Of a stretch of 41,620 nucleotides of DNA, positions 18,134 to 26,560 are shown one piece after another; position 1 is the first letter of the stretch; every line of letters begins with the position of its first letter. This DNA is from Vreelandella rituensis (GTDB lineage: Bacteria; Pseudomonadota; Gammaproteobacteria; Pseudomonadales; Halomonadaceae). The notes beneath the pieces were generated by a model, which ran no database searches, had not been told where the DNA came from, and worked only from the letters and a program-made list of their open reading frames with translations. Position numbers and translations under genes: made by a program. Where the stretch lies: contig NZ_QPIJ01000037.1 of NCBI RefSeq assembly GCF_003336665.1, positions 4,893 to 46,512 on the forward strand, given 5' to 3'.

Positions 18134-19914
18134 TGTTTGATTCCTTTGCCGGCATCGCCATAGGCGCGTTCAGCGGGGGCGGACAGGTGGGTATCCACGT
18201 CCTGCCAGCGCAGCTGGGCTGGCCCTTCAGCGTTGAAGAAAACCTGACTGTGCTTCAGGTAATTGACATCGTCACGTTGCTGAAGATCTTCCTCGAGCCG
18301 CTTGTGGGCGCCGCGCGATTCCTTGCGCTCGAGCGCTCCCAGGCAAGTCGCCTCGGCAATGTCCAGGCCGTAGCCCAGCTCAAGGCACTGCATCAGCTCG
18401 GTGTTATAGGCACGGCTTTTGTCCTGCAGTCGAATGTTCCGATAACGAGTCTGCAGGTCGCGAATCATGTCCAAGGTGGTCTGCATCCCCGCGACTTCCC
18501 GATAGATCCCGCAGCCAGTCTCCATCGTCAGCACGAGTTCACGCTTGAGCTCTACCCAGTTTTCCTCGCCTTCGGCATCATAAAGCTTCGCTATCCGGAT
18601 CTTTTGGGCTTGGGCCTGTTCCTTCAGGGCAGTGCTATCGGCAAAAGTGACCGTTGCTGCCCGCTGGCTGGCCTCTTCCCCCGCCAGGCGCCCGAAGACC
18701 AGCAGTTCGGAGAGAGAATTCGAGCCCAGGCGGTTGGCGCCGTGAAGCCCCACGGAGGCGCATTCGCCCGCGGCATACAGCCCCTTGATGCGGGTCTCGC
18801 AATGGGCGTCGGTTTCTATTCCGCCCATGGTGTAGTGCACCGCCGGGCGAATCGGGATGGGCTCCTTCACCGGGTCGACATTGATGAACACATTGGCAAG
18901 TTCGCAGATGAACGGAAGGCGTTCATGCAGATACTCCTTGCCCAGGTGGCGCAGGTCCAGATAGACCACGTCACTGTCGCCGAACTTGCCAGTCCGCCCT
19001 GACTGCTGTTCCTGCCAGAAGGCTTGGGATAACTTGTCGCGCGGACCCAGCTCCATGTATTTGTTCTGCGGATGGCCCAACAGAGTTTCAGGGCCAAGCC
19101 CGTAATCCTGCAGATAGCGGTAGCCATCCTTGTTCACCAGGATGCCCCCTTCGCCACGGCAGGCCTCGGTAATCAACACGCCGGAACCCGGGAGACCGGT
19201 CGGATGGTACTGAACGAATTCCATGTCCCGCAGGGCAACGCCATGACGAAAGGCCATGGCCATGCCATCGCCGGTGACGATGCCGGCATTGGTATTGAAG
19301 CGAAACAGGCGTCCAGCTCCGCCTGTCGCCAGGATCACTGACTTCGCGCGCAGCAGGATCAGTTCACCGGTAGCGATCTCAAGCGCAATGACCCCGGCCA
19401 CCGCGCCGGCGACAACCGCGATATCGAGCACGAAATACTCGTCCAGGCGTTCGATTTCCGGATACTTCAACGAGGTCTGAAACAGGGTGTGCAGCATGTG
19501 GAAGCCGGTCTTGTCGGCGGCAAACCAGGTACGCGCCGTTTTCATGCCGCCGAAGCGCCGTACCTGCACGGAACCATCCGGCTTGCGACTCCAGGGGCAG
19601 CCCCAGCGCTCCATCTGCACCAGCTCCCGATGAGCGTGGCGAATGAAATAGTCGACGACACCCTGTTCGGCTAGCCAGTCGCCACCGGCAACCGTATCGT
19701 CAAAGTGCGCTTGCAGGCTGTCTTCTTCGCTGGTCACGGCGGCAGCGCCCCCTTCCGCCGAGACGGTGTGAGAGCGCATTGGATAGACTTTCGAGAGCAG
19801 CATGATGCGCTGCTGACGGTGCTCTTTTCTGGCACTTTCGGCCGCAGCGATCGCGGCACGCAAACCGGCGCCGCCACCCCCCACGATAACGATGTCGATG
19901 TCCTGTTCGCGCAT
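18130..19914 (-). CDS. frdA: Fumarate reductase flavoprotein subunit FrdA
   Basis: The 594-aa flavoprotein reduces fumarate to succinate. A Rossmann FAD motif is at 8-18 ([13 protein letters not shown]). His49 in [15 protein letters not shown] is the covalent FAD attachment site. Substrate-site landmarks are [21 protein letters not shown] (catalytic Arg in CRGEGG), the [10 protein letters not shown] loop and [13 protein letters not shown] near the C-terminal side of the FAD domain. The length is close to E. coli FrdA and the motifs resemble FrdA more than SdhA. It is the first gene of the operon, with ggggaga before the ATG. A divergent carboxylate carrier lies 205 bp away. With menaquinol it would run anaerobic fumarate respiration; the reverse reaction is also possible. 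Confidence 0.95.
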   Translation of the reverse strand: MREQDIDIVIVGGGGAGLRAAIAAAESARKEHRQQRIMLLSKVYPMRSHTVSAEGGAAAVTSEEDSLQAHFDDTVAGGDWLAEQGVVDYFIRHAHRELVQMERWGCPWSRKPDGSVQVRRFGGMKTARTWFAADKTGFHMLHTLFQTSLKYPEIERLDEYFVLDIAVVAGAVAGVIALEIATGELILLRAKSVILATGGAGRLFRFNTNAGIVTGDGMAMAFRHGVALRDMEFVQYHPTGLPGSGVLITEACRGEGGILVNKDGYRYLQDYGLGPETLLGHPQNKYMELGPRDKLSQAFWQEQQSGRTGKFGDSDVVYLDLRHLGKEYLHERLPFICELANVFINVDPVKEPIPIRPAVHYTMGGIETDAHCETRIKGLYAAGECASVGLHGANRLGSNSLSELLVFGRLAGEEASQRAATVTFADSTALKEQAQAQKIRIAKLYDAEGEENWVELKRELVLTMETGCGIYREVAGMQTTLDMIRDLQTRYRNIRLQDKSRAYNTELMQCLELGYGLDIAEATCLGALERKESRGAHKRLEEDLQQRDDVNYLKHSQVFFNAEGPAQLRWQDVDTHLSAPAERAYGDAGKGIKQ

Positions 19915-20012
19915 GATTCTCCCCGATGATCGATTGCCGGCCAGGCTTGGTTAACTGAACCCCTGTCATCTGAATAGTAGGCTGCCCTGAGAAGGACAAG
20001 GCTTCATCTGGA

Positions 20013-20082
20013 ACATTAGTTGGAAGAAGAGTAGGCAGTCTTGTTCAGGATCAACTAGCGTTTCCTTTGTCCGACCTATTAT
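20013..20082. promoter_or_regulatory. Bidirectional FNR/Anr-type control region between frdA and the carrier gene
   Basis: The sequence ttgttcaggatcaa (20041-20054) matches the FNR/Anr box TTGAT-N4-ATCAA at 9 of 10 positions. To its right, tattat at 20077-20082 is a good -10 for the plus-strand carrier gene. To its left, acatta (taatgt on the minus strand, 20013-20018) can serve as -10 for frdA. With usual -10 geometry, the box centre is 41.5 bp from both predicted starts, the class II activation position. The left -10 is weak, and the two TSS positions are predictions. Confidence 0.65.
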
Positions 20083-20119
20083 CACTATTTCCCCCAGGGC
20101 TCAAACTGGAAATATCGCT

Positions 20120-21571
20120 ATGACATCTCGAATGAAGCTGCTTGCACCGCTTATCGTGACCATCATCGTGGCGCTATTGCCAGTGCCCGCCGGGTTGCCT
20201 CCCCACGCCTGGTATTTCTTTGCGATTTTTCTCGGCGTCGTCGTCGGGCTAATTTTCGAGCCATTGCCGGGGGCGGTGATTGGTCTGATTGGTGTTGCCG
20301 TGGCGGCGTTATTGGCACCCTGGGTGCTGTTCTCCCCTGAGCAACTGACTGATCCCGGCTTTAGTTCGTCCGGGAGCGCTTTCTCATGGGCGGTTTCCGG
20401 TTTCACCAACTCGACAGTATGGCTGATTTTTGGCGCTTTCATGTTCGCTCTCGGCTACGAGAAGACCGGGCTGGGGCGGCGAATCGCGCTGTGGCTGGTC
20501 AAGACCATGGGGCGAAGGACCCTGACACTGGGATATGCAGTGATGCTCGCCGATGCGGTGCTGGCTCCCTTTACGCCATCCAATACCGCGCGTAGCGGGG
20601 GCACTATCTACCCAGTGGTGCGCAACCTCCCTGAACTCTATGATTCCCACCCGAACGATGCGAGCAGCAAGCGCATCGGCAGCTTCCTGATGTGGACGGC
20701 GATAGCCTCGACTTGCGTGACGAGTTCGCTTTTCTTGACTGCGCTGGCGCCCAACCTGCTGGCCGTTGCCTTGACCGAAACCGCGACGGGCATCCGCATC
20801 GGCTGGGGGGAGTGGTTCATGGCGGTGGCGCCGGTGGGTATCCTGCTGTTGCTGCTGACGCCCTTGTTGGCTTACTGGTTGTGTCCGCCGGAAGTCAAGT
20901 CGGGTAGTGCTGTAACCGACTGGGCGGCGGGGGAACTCAAGCAACTCGGTGGCCTGACTCGTAACGAAATCATTCTGCTCTGCCTGGTGGTCACGGCCTT
21001 GGCGCTGTGGATCTTTGCCAGCGCGGTGGTGTCCTCGGCGTTGGTGGGGCTTCTGGTAATCTGTGCCATGTTGATACTGAATATCCTCAAGTGGGACGAC
21101 ATTCTCGCCAACAAGGCGGCATGGAACACCTTTTTCTGGTTTGCCACTCTGGTGGCCCTGGCCGGTGGGCTCAATCAGGTCGGGTTCGTGGAGTGGTTCG
21201 GCCTCCTGGTCGGCGCTCGCATTAGCCACTTCGATCCGACGATGGCGATGATCGCGCTGACGGTGATCTTCTATCTGTTGCATTACTTCTTCGCCAGCGT
21301 CACTGCCCATACCACTGCGCTGCTGCCGGTCATGCTGGCGGCAGCGTCCGGTATACCCGGTATCGATATGCACATGTTTGTGCTCATGCTGCTGCCGACG
21401 CTGGGCATAATGGGTATCCTCACGCCGTATGCCACCGGGCCGAGCCCCGTCTACTACGGCAGTGGTTATATACCCGGCCCATTGTATTGGCGTCTCGGTG
21501 CGATTTTCGGTCTGGTGTTCCTGGTTGCCTGGCTGGCGATTGGCGTGCCCTGGCTGGCGCTGATCAGATGA
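20120..21571 (+). CDS. DASS/CitT-family di- or tricarboxylate carrier
   Basis: The 483-aa polytopic protein has about 12 hydrophobic helices. It shows the divalent anion:sodium symporter (DASS) landmarks APFTPSNTARSGGTIYPVV near 150-170 and TGPSPVYYGSGYIPG near 437-451, the two SNT/TP-type substrate loops, as in CitT and TtdT antiporters. These exchange external citrate or tartrate for internal succinate. The gene is divergent from frdABCD, and the intervening region carries one FNR-like box, so a partnership is likely: the carrier could export the succinate made by fumarate reductase while importing a precursor. Which acid it carries is not readable from sequence. Confidence 0.85.
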   Translation: MTSRMKLLAPLIVTIIVALLPVPAGLPPHAWYFFAIFLGVVVGLIFEPLPGAVIGLIGVAVAALLAPWVLFSPEQLTDPGFSSSGSAFSWAVSGFTNSTVWLIFGAFMFALGYEKTGLGRRIALWLVKTMGRRTLTLGYAVMLADAVLAPFTPSNTARSGGTIYPVVRNLPELYDSHPNDASSKRIGSFLMWTAIASTCVTSSLFLTALAPNLLAVALTETATGIRIGWGEWFMAVAPVGILLLLLTPLLAYWLCPPEVKSGSAVTDWAAGELKQLGGLTRNEIILLCLVVTALALWIFASAVVSSALVGLLVICAMLILNILKWDDILANKAAWNTFFWFATLVALAGGLNQVGFVEWFGLLVGARISHFDPTMAMIALTVIFYLLHYFFASVTAHTTALLPVMLAAASGIPGIDMHMFVLMLLPTLGIMGILTPYATGPSPVYYGSGYIPGPLYWRLGAIFGLVFLVAWLAIGVPWLALIR

Positions 21572-21828
21572 GATACCACGGTGTGCAGCAGATCTTGCAG
21601 AGCATAACTATTTAGGCTGTGACTTCTCGCCAAGGCAGGTTGATAATCGATTACCTGGTCGAGGCACTCCGCGAAACTGATACGTGAAAACCAAGGCTTC
21701 TTTCAGCGCGACGACTGGTTGTCAGGCGCTCGAGCACGTTGAATGCGACTAAAGGCTAATTAATTTAGACCAAAGTCTTGTGTTCGGGTATGCTGTTGGC
21801 ATACTTACGATATACCGAGTCCAATACC

Positions 21829-21987
21829 ATGACCACCCAGACGCTCTCACACAGCACGCCTGCCACCGCTCCTGAGGCCTCCCTGATCAAGCGAATCAGC
21901 CAAGCTGCCTGTCGCCTGTTCGAGCGGATGATCGAATCCGCCTATCGTCGAAACGATGCCCACTTGCTGAAACACTTCTATATCTAG
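21829..21987 (+). CDS. Small 52-aa protein of unknown function
   Basis: The frame MTTQTLSHSTPATAPE continues into an amphipathic, basic helix (LIKRISQAACRLFERMIESAYRRNDAHLL) and stops before a strong terminator. The ATG at 21829 is preferred over a TTG at 21778. The ribosome site is weak, so the start is uncertain. The helix-plus-short-tail layout is reminiscent of small DUF1127-type proteins, but I cannot assign it. Upstream, gaccaaagtc within tagaccaaagtctt at 21766-21779 is a small near-palindrome that might be an operator. Confidence 0.5.
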   Translation: MTTQTLSHSTPATAPEASLIKRISQAACRLFERMIESAYRRNDAHLLKHFYI

Positions 21988-22034
21988 TGGAGGGGGTAGT
22001 GCTTGGCCCAAGGCGGGCCGGAGCAACATGGCAT

Positions 22035-22073
22035 AACCAGAAAAGCCAGCGCAATGCGCTGGCTTTTCTGGTT
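22035..22073. terminator. Symmetrical bidirectional terminator
   Basis: A perfect inverted repeat of two 18-base arms around a 3-base loop (aat): arm one is aaccagaaaagccagcgc and arm two is its complement. Each strand shows a GC-rich stem (gccagcgc and gcgctggc) followed by ttttctggtt. It lies between the convergent small gene (+) and the MocR regulator (-), so it can end transcripts from both. Confidence 0.85.
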
Positions 22074-22183
22074 GGAGGAGGGCAGGTTTAGGCGATGGGT
22101 GTCAATAGTCGGCAGTGTAGTAGTCCAATGAAACCCAACACCAAGGTAGGCAAGAATATTGCCGCTGAGCTTCGATCTGATAG

Positions 22184-23602
22184 TCATTTGAGAAGTATGC
22201 CGAGATGATTTATTAAACGTTTAACCTCTTGTTTCAGCGTGTCTCCCGAGAGCATGCCAACTCCCATGATGAGCCCTGAACGCTGATCTTTATCGGCGCA
22301 TACGGTGCTCAACGGCCGTACCACCAACTGTTCTTTAAGAAGTGACTTGGCAATGGCTACATCGTTAATCTGGGGTTCAAACTCAATACACAGACTGATG
22401 GCATGGCTTGGTGGCGAGATATAGCGCACGTTAGGTAATGTCTTTAGATGGTCGTGAACGACTTGTTGGCGTCCCAAGTATTCCCTTTGAATGCGCTGGC
22501 ACCAAGCATCCAGGTCACCATTGAACATAAATTGTGCCAACACTGCCTGATCAAGCATGCGGCCTTCGCGAAACAGCTCACTGCGCAATCGGTTGATAGG
22601 GGAGGCGAGGTGTTTTGGAACCACCAGATAGCCTAAACGTAAGCCAGGGAATATCATTTTAGAAAAAGAGCCCGCTAATATGTGACGGTCGGATCGGGCG
22701 TCAAAGAGTAGGTTGATGTGATCGTCCTGACTGAACTCGTAGTCATCTTCAATGATATAGGTCGGGTCCAACGCTTGGCATAAATGGCGCTTGTCCTCGA
22801 TGCAAGTGGGTACACTAAGGGGATAATGATGTCCCCCCATCAGGTAGGCTAGCTGAACTGGCTTGGGTGATTCGGGTAGGACATGGCCCTTGCCAGGTGC
22901 CCACGGAATCATTTCGAGCTCAAGGTTAGAGGAAGTAAATACTTTTCGCGCCCCCCAGTAGCAGGGCGATTCCATTGCCACCGTATCCCCCGCATCGGTG
23001 AGAGCCATAGCGCAAAGCTGAATTCCGTTATGGGTACCGTCAGTGATGATGATTTGTTCGATGTCGCAATCAATGCGCCGCCAGCGCTGTAAAAAATCAC
23101 GAATTGCCCTCTTGAGAGGTCCATAACCACCGGTGGAATAAGAGAGCAACAGGGCATTCTGCGGTACTGTCACACTAGCGTACAGCTGTCGCCATTTACG
23201 AATCGGAAACTTGGTTATATCAGGAATGCCAGGCACGAAAGAACCATTTTGTACCATGCCGGCCCCAGGGTCTCGGAGAACTCGCTGAGCCCGTAAAGAA
23301 AGGCGGGGCACCGGTGTTTCCGATGAGATATCAGAAGCGCGATAGCGCGACCAAGTGCCCTTGCCATGGTGCGTTACTAGAAGTTCCTCTTTGATTAATG
23401 TGGTAATTGCCCGTGCGAGTGTATGCCTGGAGATACTCAGTGTTTCGGCGAGTGCCCTGTGTCCGGGTAGGCGCGTAGCACTTGACCATTTTTGTGTAAT
23501 CGCCTGCCTTAATGCCTGCTCAACGCGTACTTGCTTACTCAATGTTGAGGACTGTTGGTTGTAAAGACTATCCAGCTGTTGCAGTACCTTTTCTTGTTCC
23601 AT
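22184..23602 (-). CDS. gabR: GabR-like MocR-family transcriptional regulator
   Basis: The 472-aa protein joins a GntR-type winged helix (about 22-90, LPGHRALAETLSISRHTLARA) to an aminotransferase fold type I domain (about 115-470). The PLP lysine is Lys315 in GSFSKMIFPGLRLGYL, and the PLP-pyridine Asp is in IIEDDYEF near 286-288. GabR proteins sense GABA plus PLP and activate gabDT, and this one is divergent from gabD by 178 bp. Oddly, the usual TPSHQFPTG loop reads MGGHHYPLS, keeping only the His-x-x-Pro core, so its effector handling may differ. It is called GabR-like from family plus position. Confidence 0.7.
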   Translation of the reverse strand: MEQEKVLQQLDSLYNQQSSTLSKQVRVEQALRQAITQKWSSATRLPGHRALAETLSISRHTLARAITTLIKEELLVTHHGKGTWSRYRASDISSETPVPRLSLRAQRVLRDPGAGMVQNGSFVPGIPDITKFPIRKWRQLYASVTVPQNALLLSYSTGGYGPLKRAIRDFLQRWRRIDCDIEQIIITDGTHNGIQLCAMALTDAGDTVAMESPCYWGARKVFTSSNLELEMIPWAPGKGHVLPESPKPVQLAYLMGGHHYPLSVPTCIEDKRHLCQALDPTYIIEDDYEFSQDDHINLLFDARSDRHILAGSFSKMIFPGLRLGYLVVPKHLASPINRLRSELFREGRMLDQAVLAQFMFNGDLDAWCQRIQREYLGRQQVVHDHLKTLPNVRYISPPSHAISLCIEFEPQINDVAIAKSLLKEQLVVRPLSTVCADKDQRSGLIMGVGMLSGDTLKQEVKRLINHLGILLK

Positions 23603-23688
23603 GCCGCGCTATTCTCACTCTCAACGTTGTCGTAGGGTCGCTCCAGCGAGCGCCTAACCGTCTCTTTTTTGCCTGAGTTTCCAATATA

Positions 23689-23758
23689 AAAGTGGTCTGG
23701 TCCAACTTGAAAGTGGTGCATGTGTTGCTGCGCCTTTCACTGTTACGTTGCCAGACCA
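23689..23758. promoter_or_regulatory. Candidate MocR/GabR operator in the gabR-gabD gap
   Basis: aaagtggt is repeated at 23689-23696 and 23710-23717, 21 bp apart (two helical turns), the direct-repeat layout bound by MocR regulators. tggtctgg at 23693-23700 also forms an inverted repeat with ccagacca at 23751-23758. All lie upstream of gabD (start 23781). Binding is inferred. Confidence 0.5.
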
Positions 23759-23780
23759 TAACGCGACTCAGGAGAGCAGT

Positions 23781-25232
23781 ATGAGCTTTATCGAACAGTG
23801 GCTTCACGATGCGGTACCCGCCCTGGTTGGCGATGAGTGGCGTACCGGCAAGCACACCTTCCCCGTGGATAACCCCGCCACCGGCGAGACGATTGCACGG
23901 GTGGCCGATATGGACGCCGATGACGCCCGTGATGCGGTGGCTGCAGCTTATGCCGCAGGGCCGGCCTGGCGGGCCACCCCGGTGAAACAGCGTTCAGCGC
24001 TACTGCGCCGCTGGTTTGAGTTGATTACTCAGCACGCCGATGAGCTTGCTCGTTTGATGACCTTAGAGCAAGGCAAACCGTTGGCCGAGGCACGGGGCGA
24101 AGTCACCTACGGCGCATCGTTTATCGAGTTCTTTGCCGAAGAAGCCAAGCGCATGGCCGGGGAAACGTTGCCCAGCCACGGCGCGGACAAGCGCTTGTTG
24201 GTGCTGCGTGAGCCGATCGGCGTGGTCGCGGCCATTACCCCCTGGAACTTCCCGCTGGCGATGATTACCCGTAAGTGCGCCCCGGCCCTGGCCGCGGGCT
24301 GCACCGTGGTGATTAAACCCGCTGAAGCCACGCCGTTGACCGCCCTGGCAGCGGCCTATTTGGCACTGGAAGCGGGTCTGCCCGCCGGCACGATCAACGT
24401 GATTACCGCATCAAAACCGGCAGCGGTAGGTGATGTACTCACTACCGACTCACGGGTGCGCAAAGTCTCGTTTACCGGTTCGACCCCGGTGGGCAAGCAT
24501 CTGCTGGCCCAGTGTGCCGGCACGGTCAAGAAAACCGCCATGGAGCTGGGCGGCAACGCGCCGTTTATCGTGTTTGACGACGCCGATTTGGATGCCGCCG
24601 TCGACGGTGCGATTGCCTCCAAATTCCGTAACGCCGGGCAAACCTGCGTCTGCACCAACCGCTTTTTGGTACAGGACGGCATTTACGACGCATTCGTCAG
24701 CAAACTCACCGAGCGCGTGAAGGCGCTGAAGGTCGGCGACGGCCTAGCGGAAGGCAGTACTATCGGCCCGCTGATCAACCAAGCCGCGGTGGACAAAGTG
24801 CAGCGCCATATCGATGACGCGGTGAACCAGGGTGCTCGGCTGCTCTGCGGTGGCAAGCCCCATGCCGCAGGCGAGCGCTTCTTTACCCCCACGGTGCTGG
24901 CCGACGTGACAACCATGATGGCCGTGGCCGATGAGGAGACCTTCGGCCCGGTAGCGCCGGTGTTCCGCTTCCAGCGCGATGAGGAAGCCATCCAGATGGC
25001 CAACGATACGCCCTTTGGCCTGGCGGCCTACTTCTATGCCACCGACTACCGCCGGATCTGGCACACCATGGAGCAGTTGGAGTACGGCATGGTCGGTGTC
25101 AACGAAGGGCTGATCTCCACCGAGCTGGCGCCGTTTGGCGGCGTGAAGGAGTCAGGGCTGGGCCGTGAAGGCTCCCACCATGGCCTGGATGAATTTACCG
25201 AACTGAAGTATGTCTGTGTCGGTGGTCTTTAA
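23781..25232 (+). CDS. gabD: Succinate-semialdehyde dehydrogenase (NAD(P)+)
   Basis: The 483-aa aldehyde dehydrogenase oxidises succinate semialdehyde to succinate, the last GABA step; it may also act on glutarate semialdehyde. The cofactor and catalytic landmarks are TPWNFPLAMITRK near 153-165, FTGSTPVGK near 231-239, Glu255 in MELGGNAPF and Cys289 in GQTCVCTNRF. The CVCxNR pattern around the Cys and the ending KYVCVGG fit GabD. Start: ATG 23781 with caggagagc just upstream; an in-frame codon at 23748 is rejected because it lies in the operator region. gabT follows 18 bp later. Confidence 0.92.
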   Translation: MSFIEQWLHDAVPALVGDEWRTGKHTFPVDNPATGETIARVADMDADDARDAVAAAYAAGPAWRATPVKQRSALLRRWFELITQHADELARLMTLEQGKPLAEARGEVTYGASFIEFFAEEAKRMAGETLPSHGADKRLLVLREPIGVVAAITPWNFPLAMITRKCAPALAAGCTVVIKPAEATPLTALAAAYLALEAGLPAGTINVITASKPAAVGDVLTTDSRVRKVSFTGSTPVGKHLLAQCAGTVKKTAMELGGNAPFIVFDDADLDAAVDGAIASKFRNAGQTCVCTNRFLVQDGIYDAFVSKLTERVKALKVGDGLAEGSTIGPLINQAAVDKVQRHIDDAVNQGARLLCGGKPHAAGERFFTPTVLADVTTMMAVADEETFGPVAPVFRFQRDEEAIQMANDTPFGLAAYFYATDYRRIWHTMEQLEYGMVGVNEGLISTELAPFGGVKESGLGREGSHHGLDEFTELKYVCVGGL

Positions 25233-25250
25233 ATAAAAAGGTAACGAGAA

Positions 25251-26522
25251 ATGACAAACCAAGAATTGAACGAACTGAAAAACCGCTTCGTGGCCAACGG
25301 TGCCGCGACGCCGACCACCCAATTTGCCGAGTACGCCGAAAACGCCGAACTGTGGGACGCCGACGGCAACCGCTGGATCGACTTCGCCGGTGGTATTGGC
25401 GTGTTGAACCTGGGCCATCGCCACCCGAAGATCGTCGCGGCGGTGGAAGCGCAGCTCAAGAAAGTTATGCACACCAGCGCGGCGGTGATTTCCTACGCTC
25501 CTTACGTGCAGCTCTGCCAAAAGCTTTGCGAACTAACCCCGGTGCGTGGCCCTGAACGCAAGGCGATGCTGGTGAATACCGGTGCCGAGGCGCTGGAAAA
25601 TGCCGTGAAGATTGCCCGCGCCGCCACCGGCCGCACGGGTATTATCACCTTCGACGGTGCCTTCCATGGCCGCACCATGATGACCCTGGCGATGACCGGC
25701 AAAGTGCTGCCCTACAAGAACGATTTCGGCCCGATGCCGGGCGATGTGTTCCGCGCGCCGTTCCCGAACCCCTTGCACGGCATCAGCGAAGAGGCGTCGC
25801 TAAATGCCATTCGTACGCTGTTCAAGACCGACATTGCCCCGCACCGCACGGCGGCCATTGTGATCGAGCCGGTACAGGGCGAGGGCGGGTTCTACATTGC
25901 CTCACCGGATTACCTGAAAGCCCTGCGGGCGCTGTGTGACGAGCATGGCATTCTGCTGATCGCCGATGAAGTGCAGTCGGGTTTTGCCCGCACCGGCAAG
26001 CTGTTTGCCTTGGAGCACAGCGGCATCGAGGCAGATCTTCTCACCACCGCCAAGAGCCTGGCCAACGGCATGCCGCTGTCGGCGGTGGTAGGGACGGCAA
26101 AGCTCATGGATGCCTCCGGCCCCAACTCCCTGGGCGGCACCTATAGCGGCAACCCGCTCTCCTGCGCGGCGGCGCTTGCAGTGATCGAGGTGATCGAAGA
26201 AGAGAATATCCTGGCGCGTAGCGAGCAGATGGGCAAGATGCTGGCCGAGCGTTTTTCGGTTTGGGAAGAGCGTTTCCCTGCCGTGGCCCACGGCCGCCAG
26301 CTAGGCGCCATGGCCGCCTTTGAATTGCTCGATAGCGAAGGCAAACCTTCCCCAGAACTGGCCCAGCAAGTGTGTGCCAAAGCACGTGAGAAAGGCCTGA
26401 TCCTGCTTTCCTGCGGTTTCTACGGCAACAGCATTCGGATACTGGTACCGCTCACGGTGTCTTCCGCTGTACTGGAAGAAGGCTTGAGCATTATCGAGCA
26501 GTCGCTGGAAGCCCTCAGCTAA
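25251..26522 (+). CDS. gabT: 4-Aminobutyrate aminotransferase
   Basis: The 423-aa fold-type-I transaminase moves the amino group of GABA to 2-oxoglutarate, making succinate semialdehyde for gabD. The PLP lysine is Lys268 in TTAKSLANGMP, the same position as in E. coli GabT. Other landmarks are GAEALENAVKIAR near 111-123, FHGRTMMTLAMTG near 138-150, EPVQGEGGFY near 206-215 and ADEVQSGFARTG near 238-249. The length is typical. It is the second gene of gabDT and is convergent with the sigma-54 regulator 38 bp away. Confidence 0.92.
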   Translation: MTNQELNELKNRFVANGAATPTTQFAEYAENAELWDADGNRWIDFAGGIGVLNLGHRHPKIVAAVEAQLKKVMHTSAAVISYAPYVQLCQKLCELTPVRGPERKAMLVNTGAEALENAVKIARAATGRTGIITFDGAFHGRTMMTLAMTGKVLPYKNDFGPMPGDVFRAPFPNPLHGISEEASLNAIRTLFKTDIAPHRTAAIVIEPVQGEGGFYIASPDYLKALRALCDEHGILLIADEVQSGFARTGKLFALEHSGIEADLLTTAKSLANGMPLSAVVGTAKLMDASGPNSLGGTYSGNPLSCAAALAVIEVIEEENILARSEQMGKMLAERFSVWEERFPAVAHGRQLGAMAAFELLDSEGKPSPELAQQVCAKAREKGLILLSCGFYGNSIRILVPLTVSSAVLEEGLSIIEQSLEALS

Positions 26523-26560
26523 TCCTAGGCTGTATCCTACACATCACCAACTGTCGGTTC

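Noticed and set aside
18133..19002. Plus-strand frame over frdA
   Set aside because: Shadow of frdA, which has full catalytic motifs on the other strand.
16591..19914. Reading the four genes as succinate dehydrogenase sdhABCD
   Set aside because: Gene order, FrdC Glu29, FrdA loop sequences and two short three-helix anchors fit fumarate reductase better.
20384..21373. Minus-strand frame over the DASS carrier
   Set aside because: Antisense to a clear polytopic membrane protein; no recognisable content.
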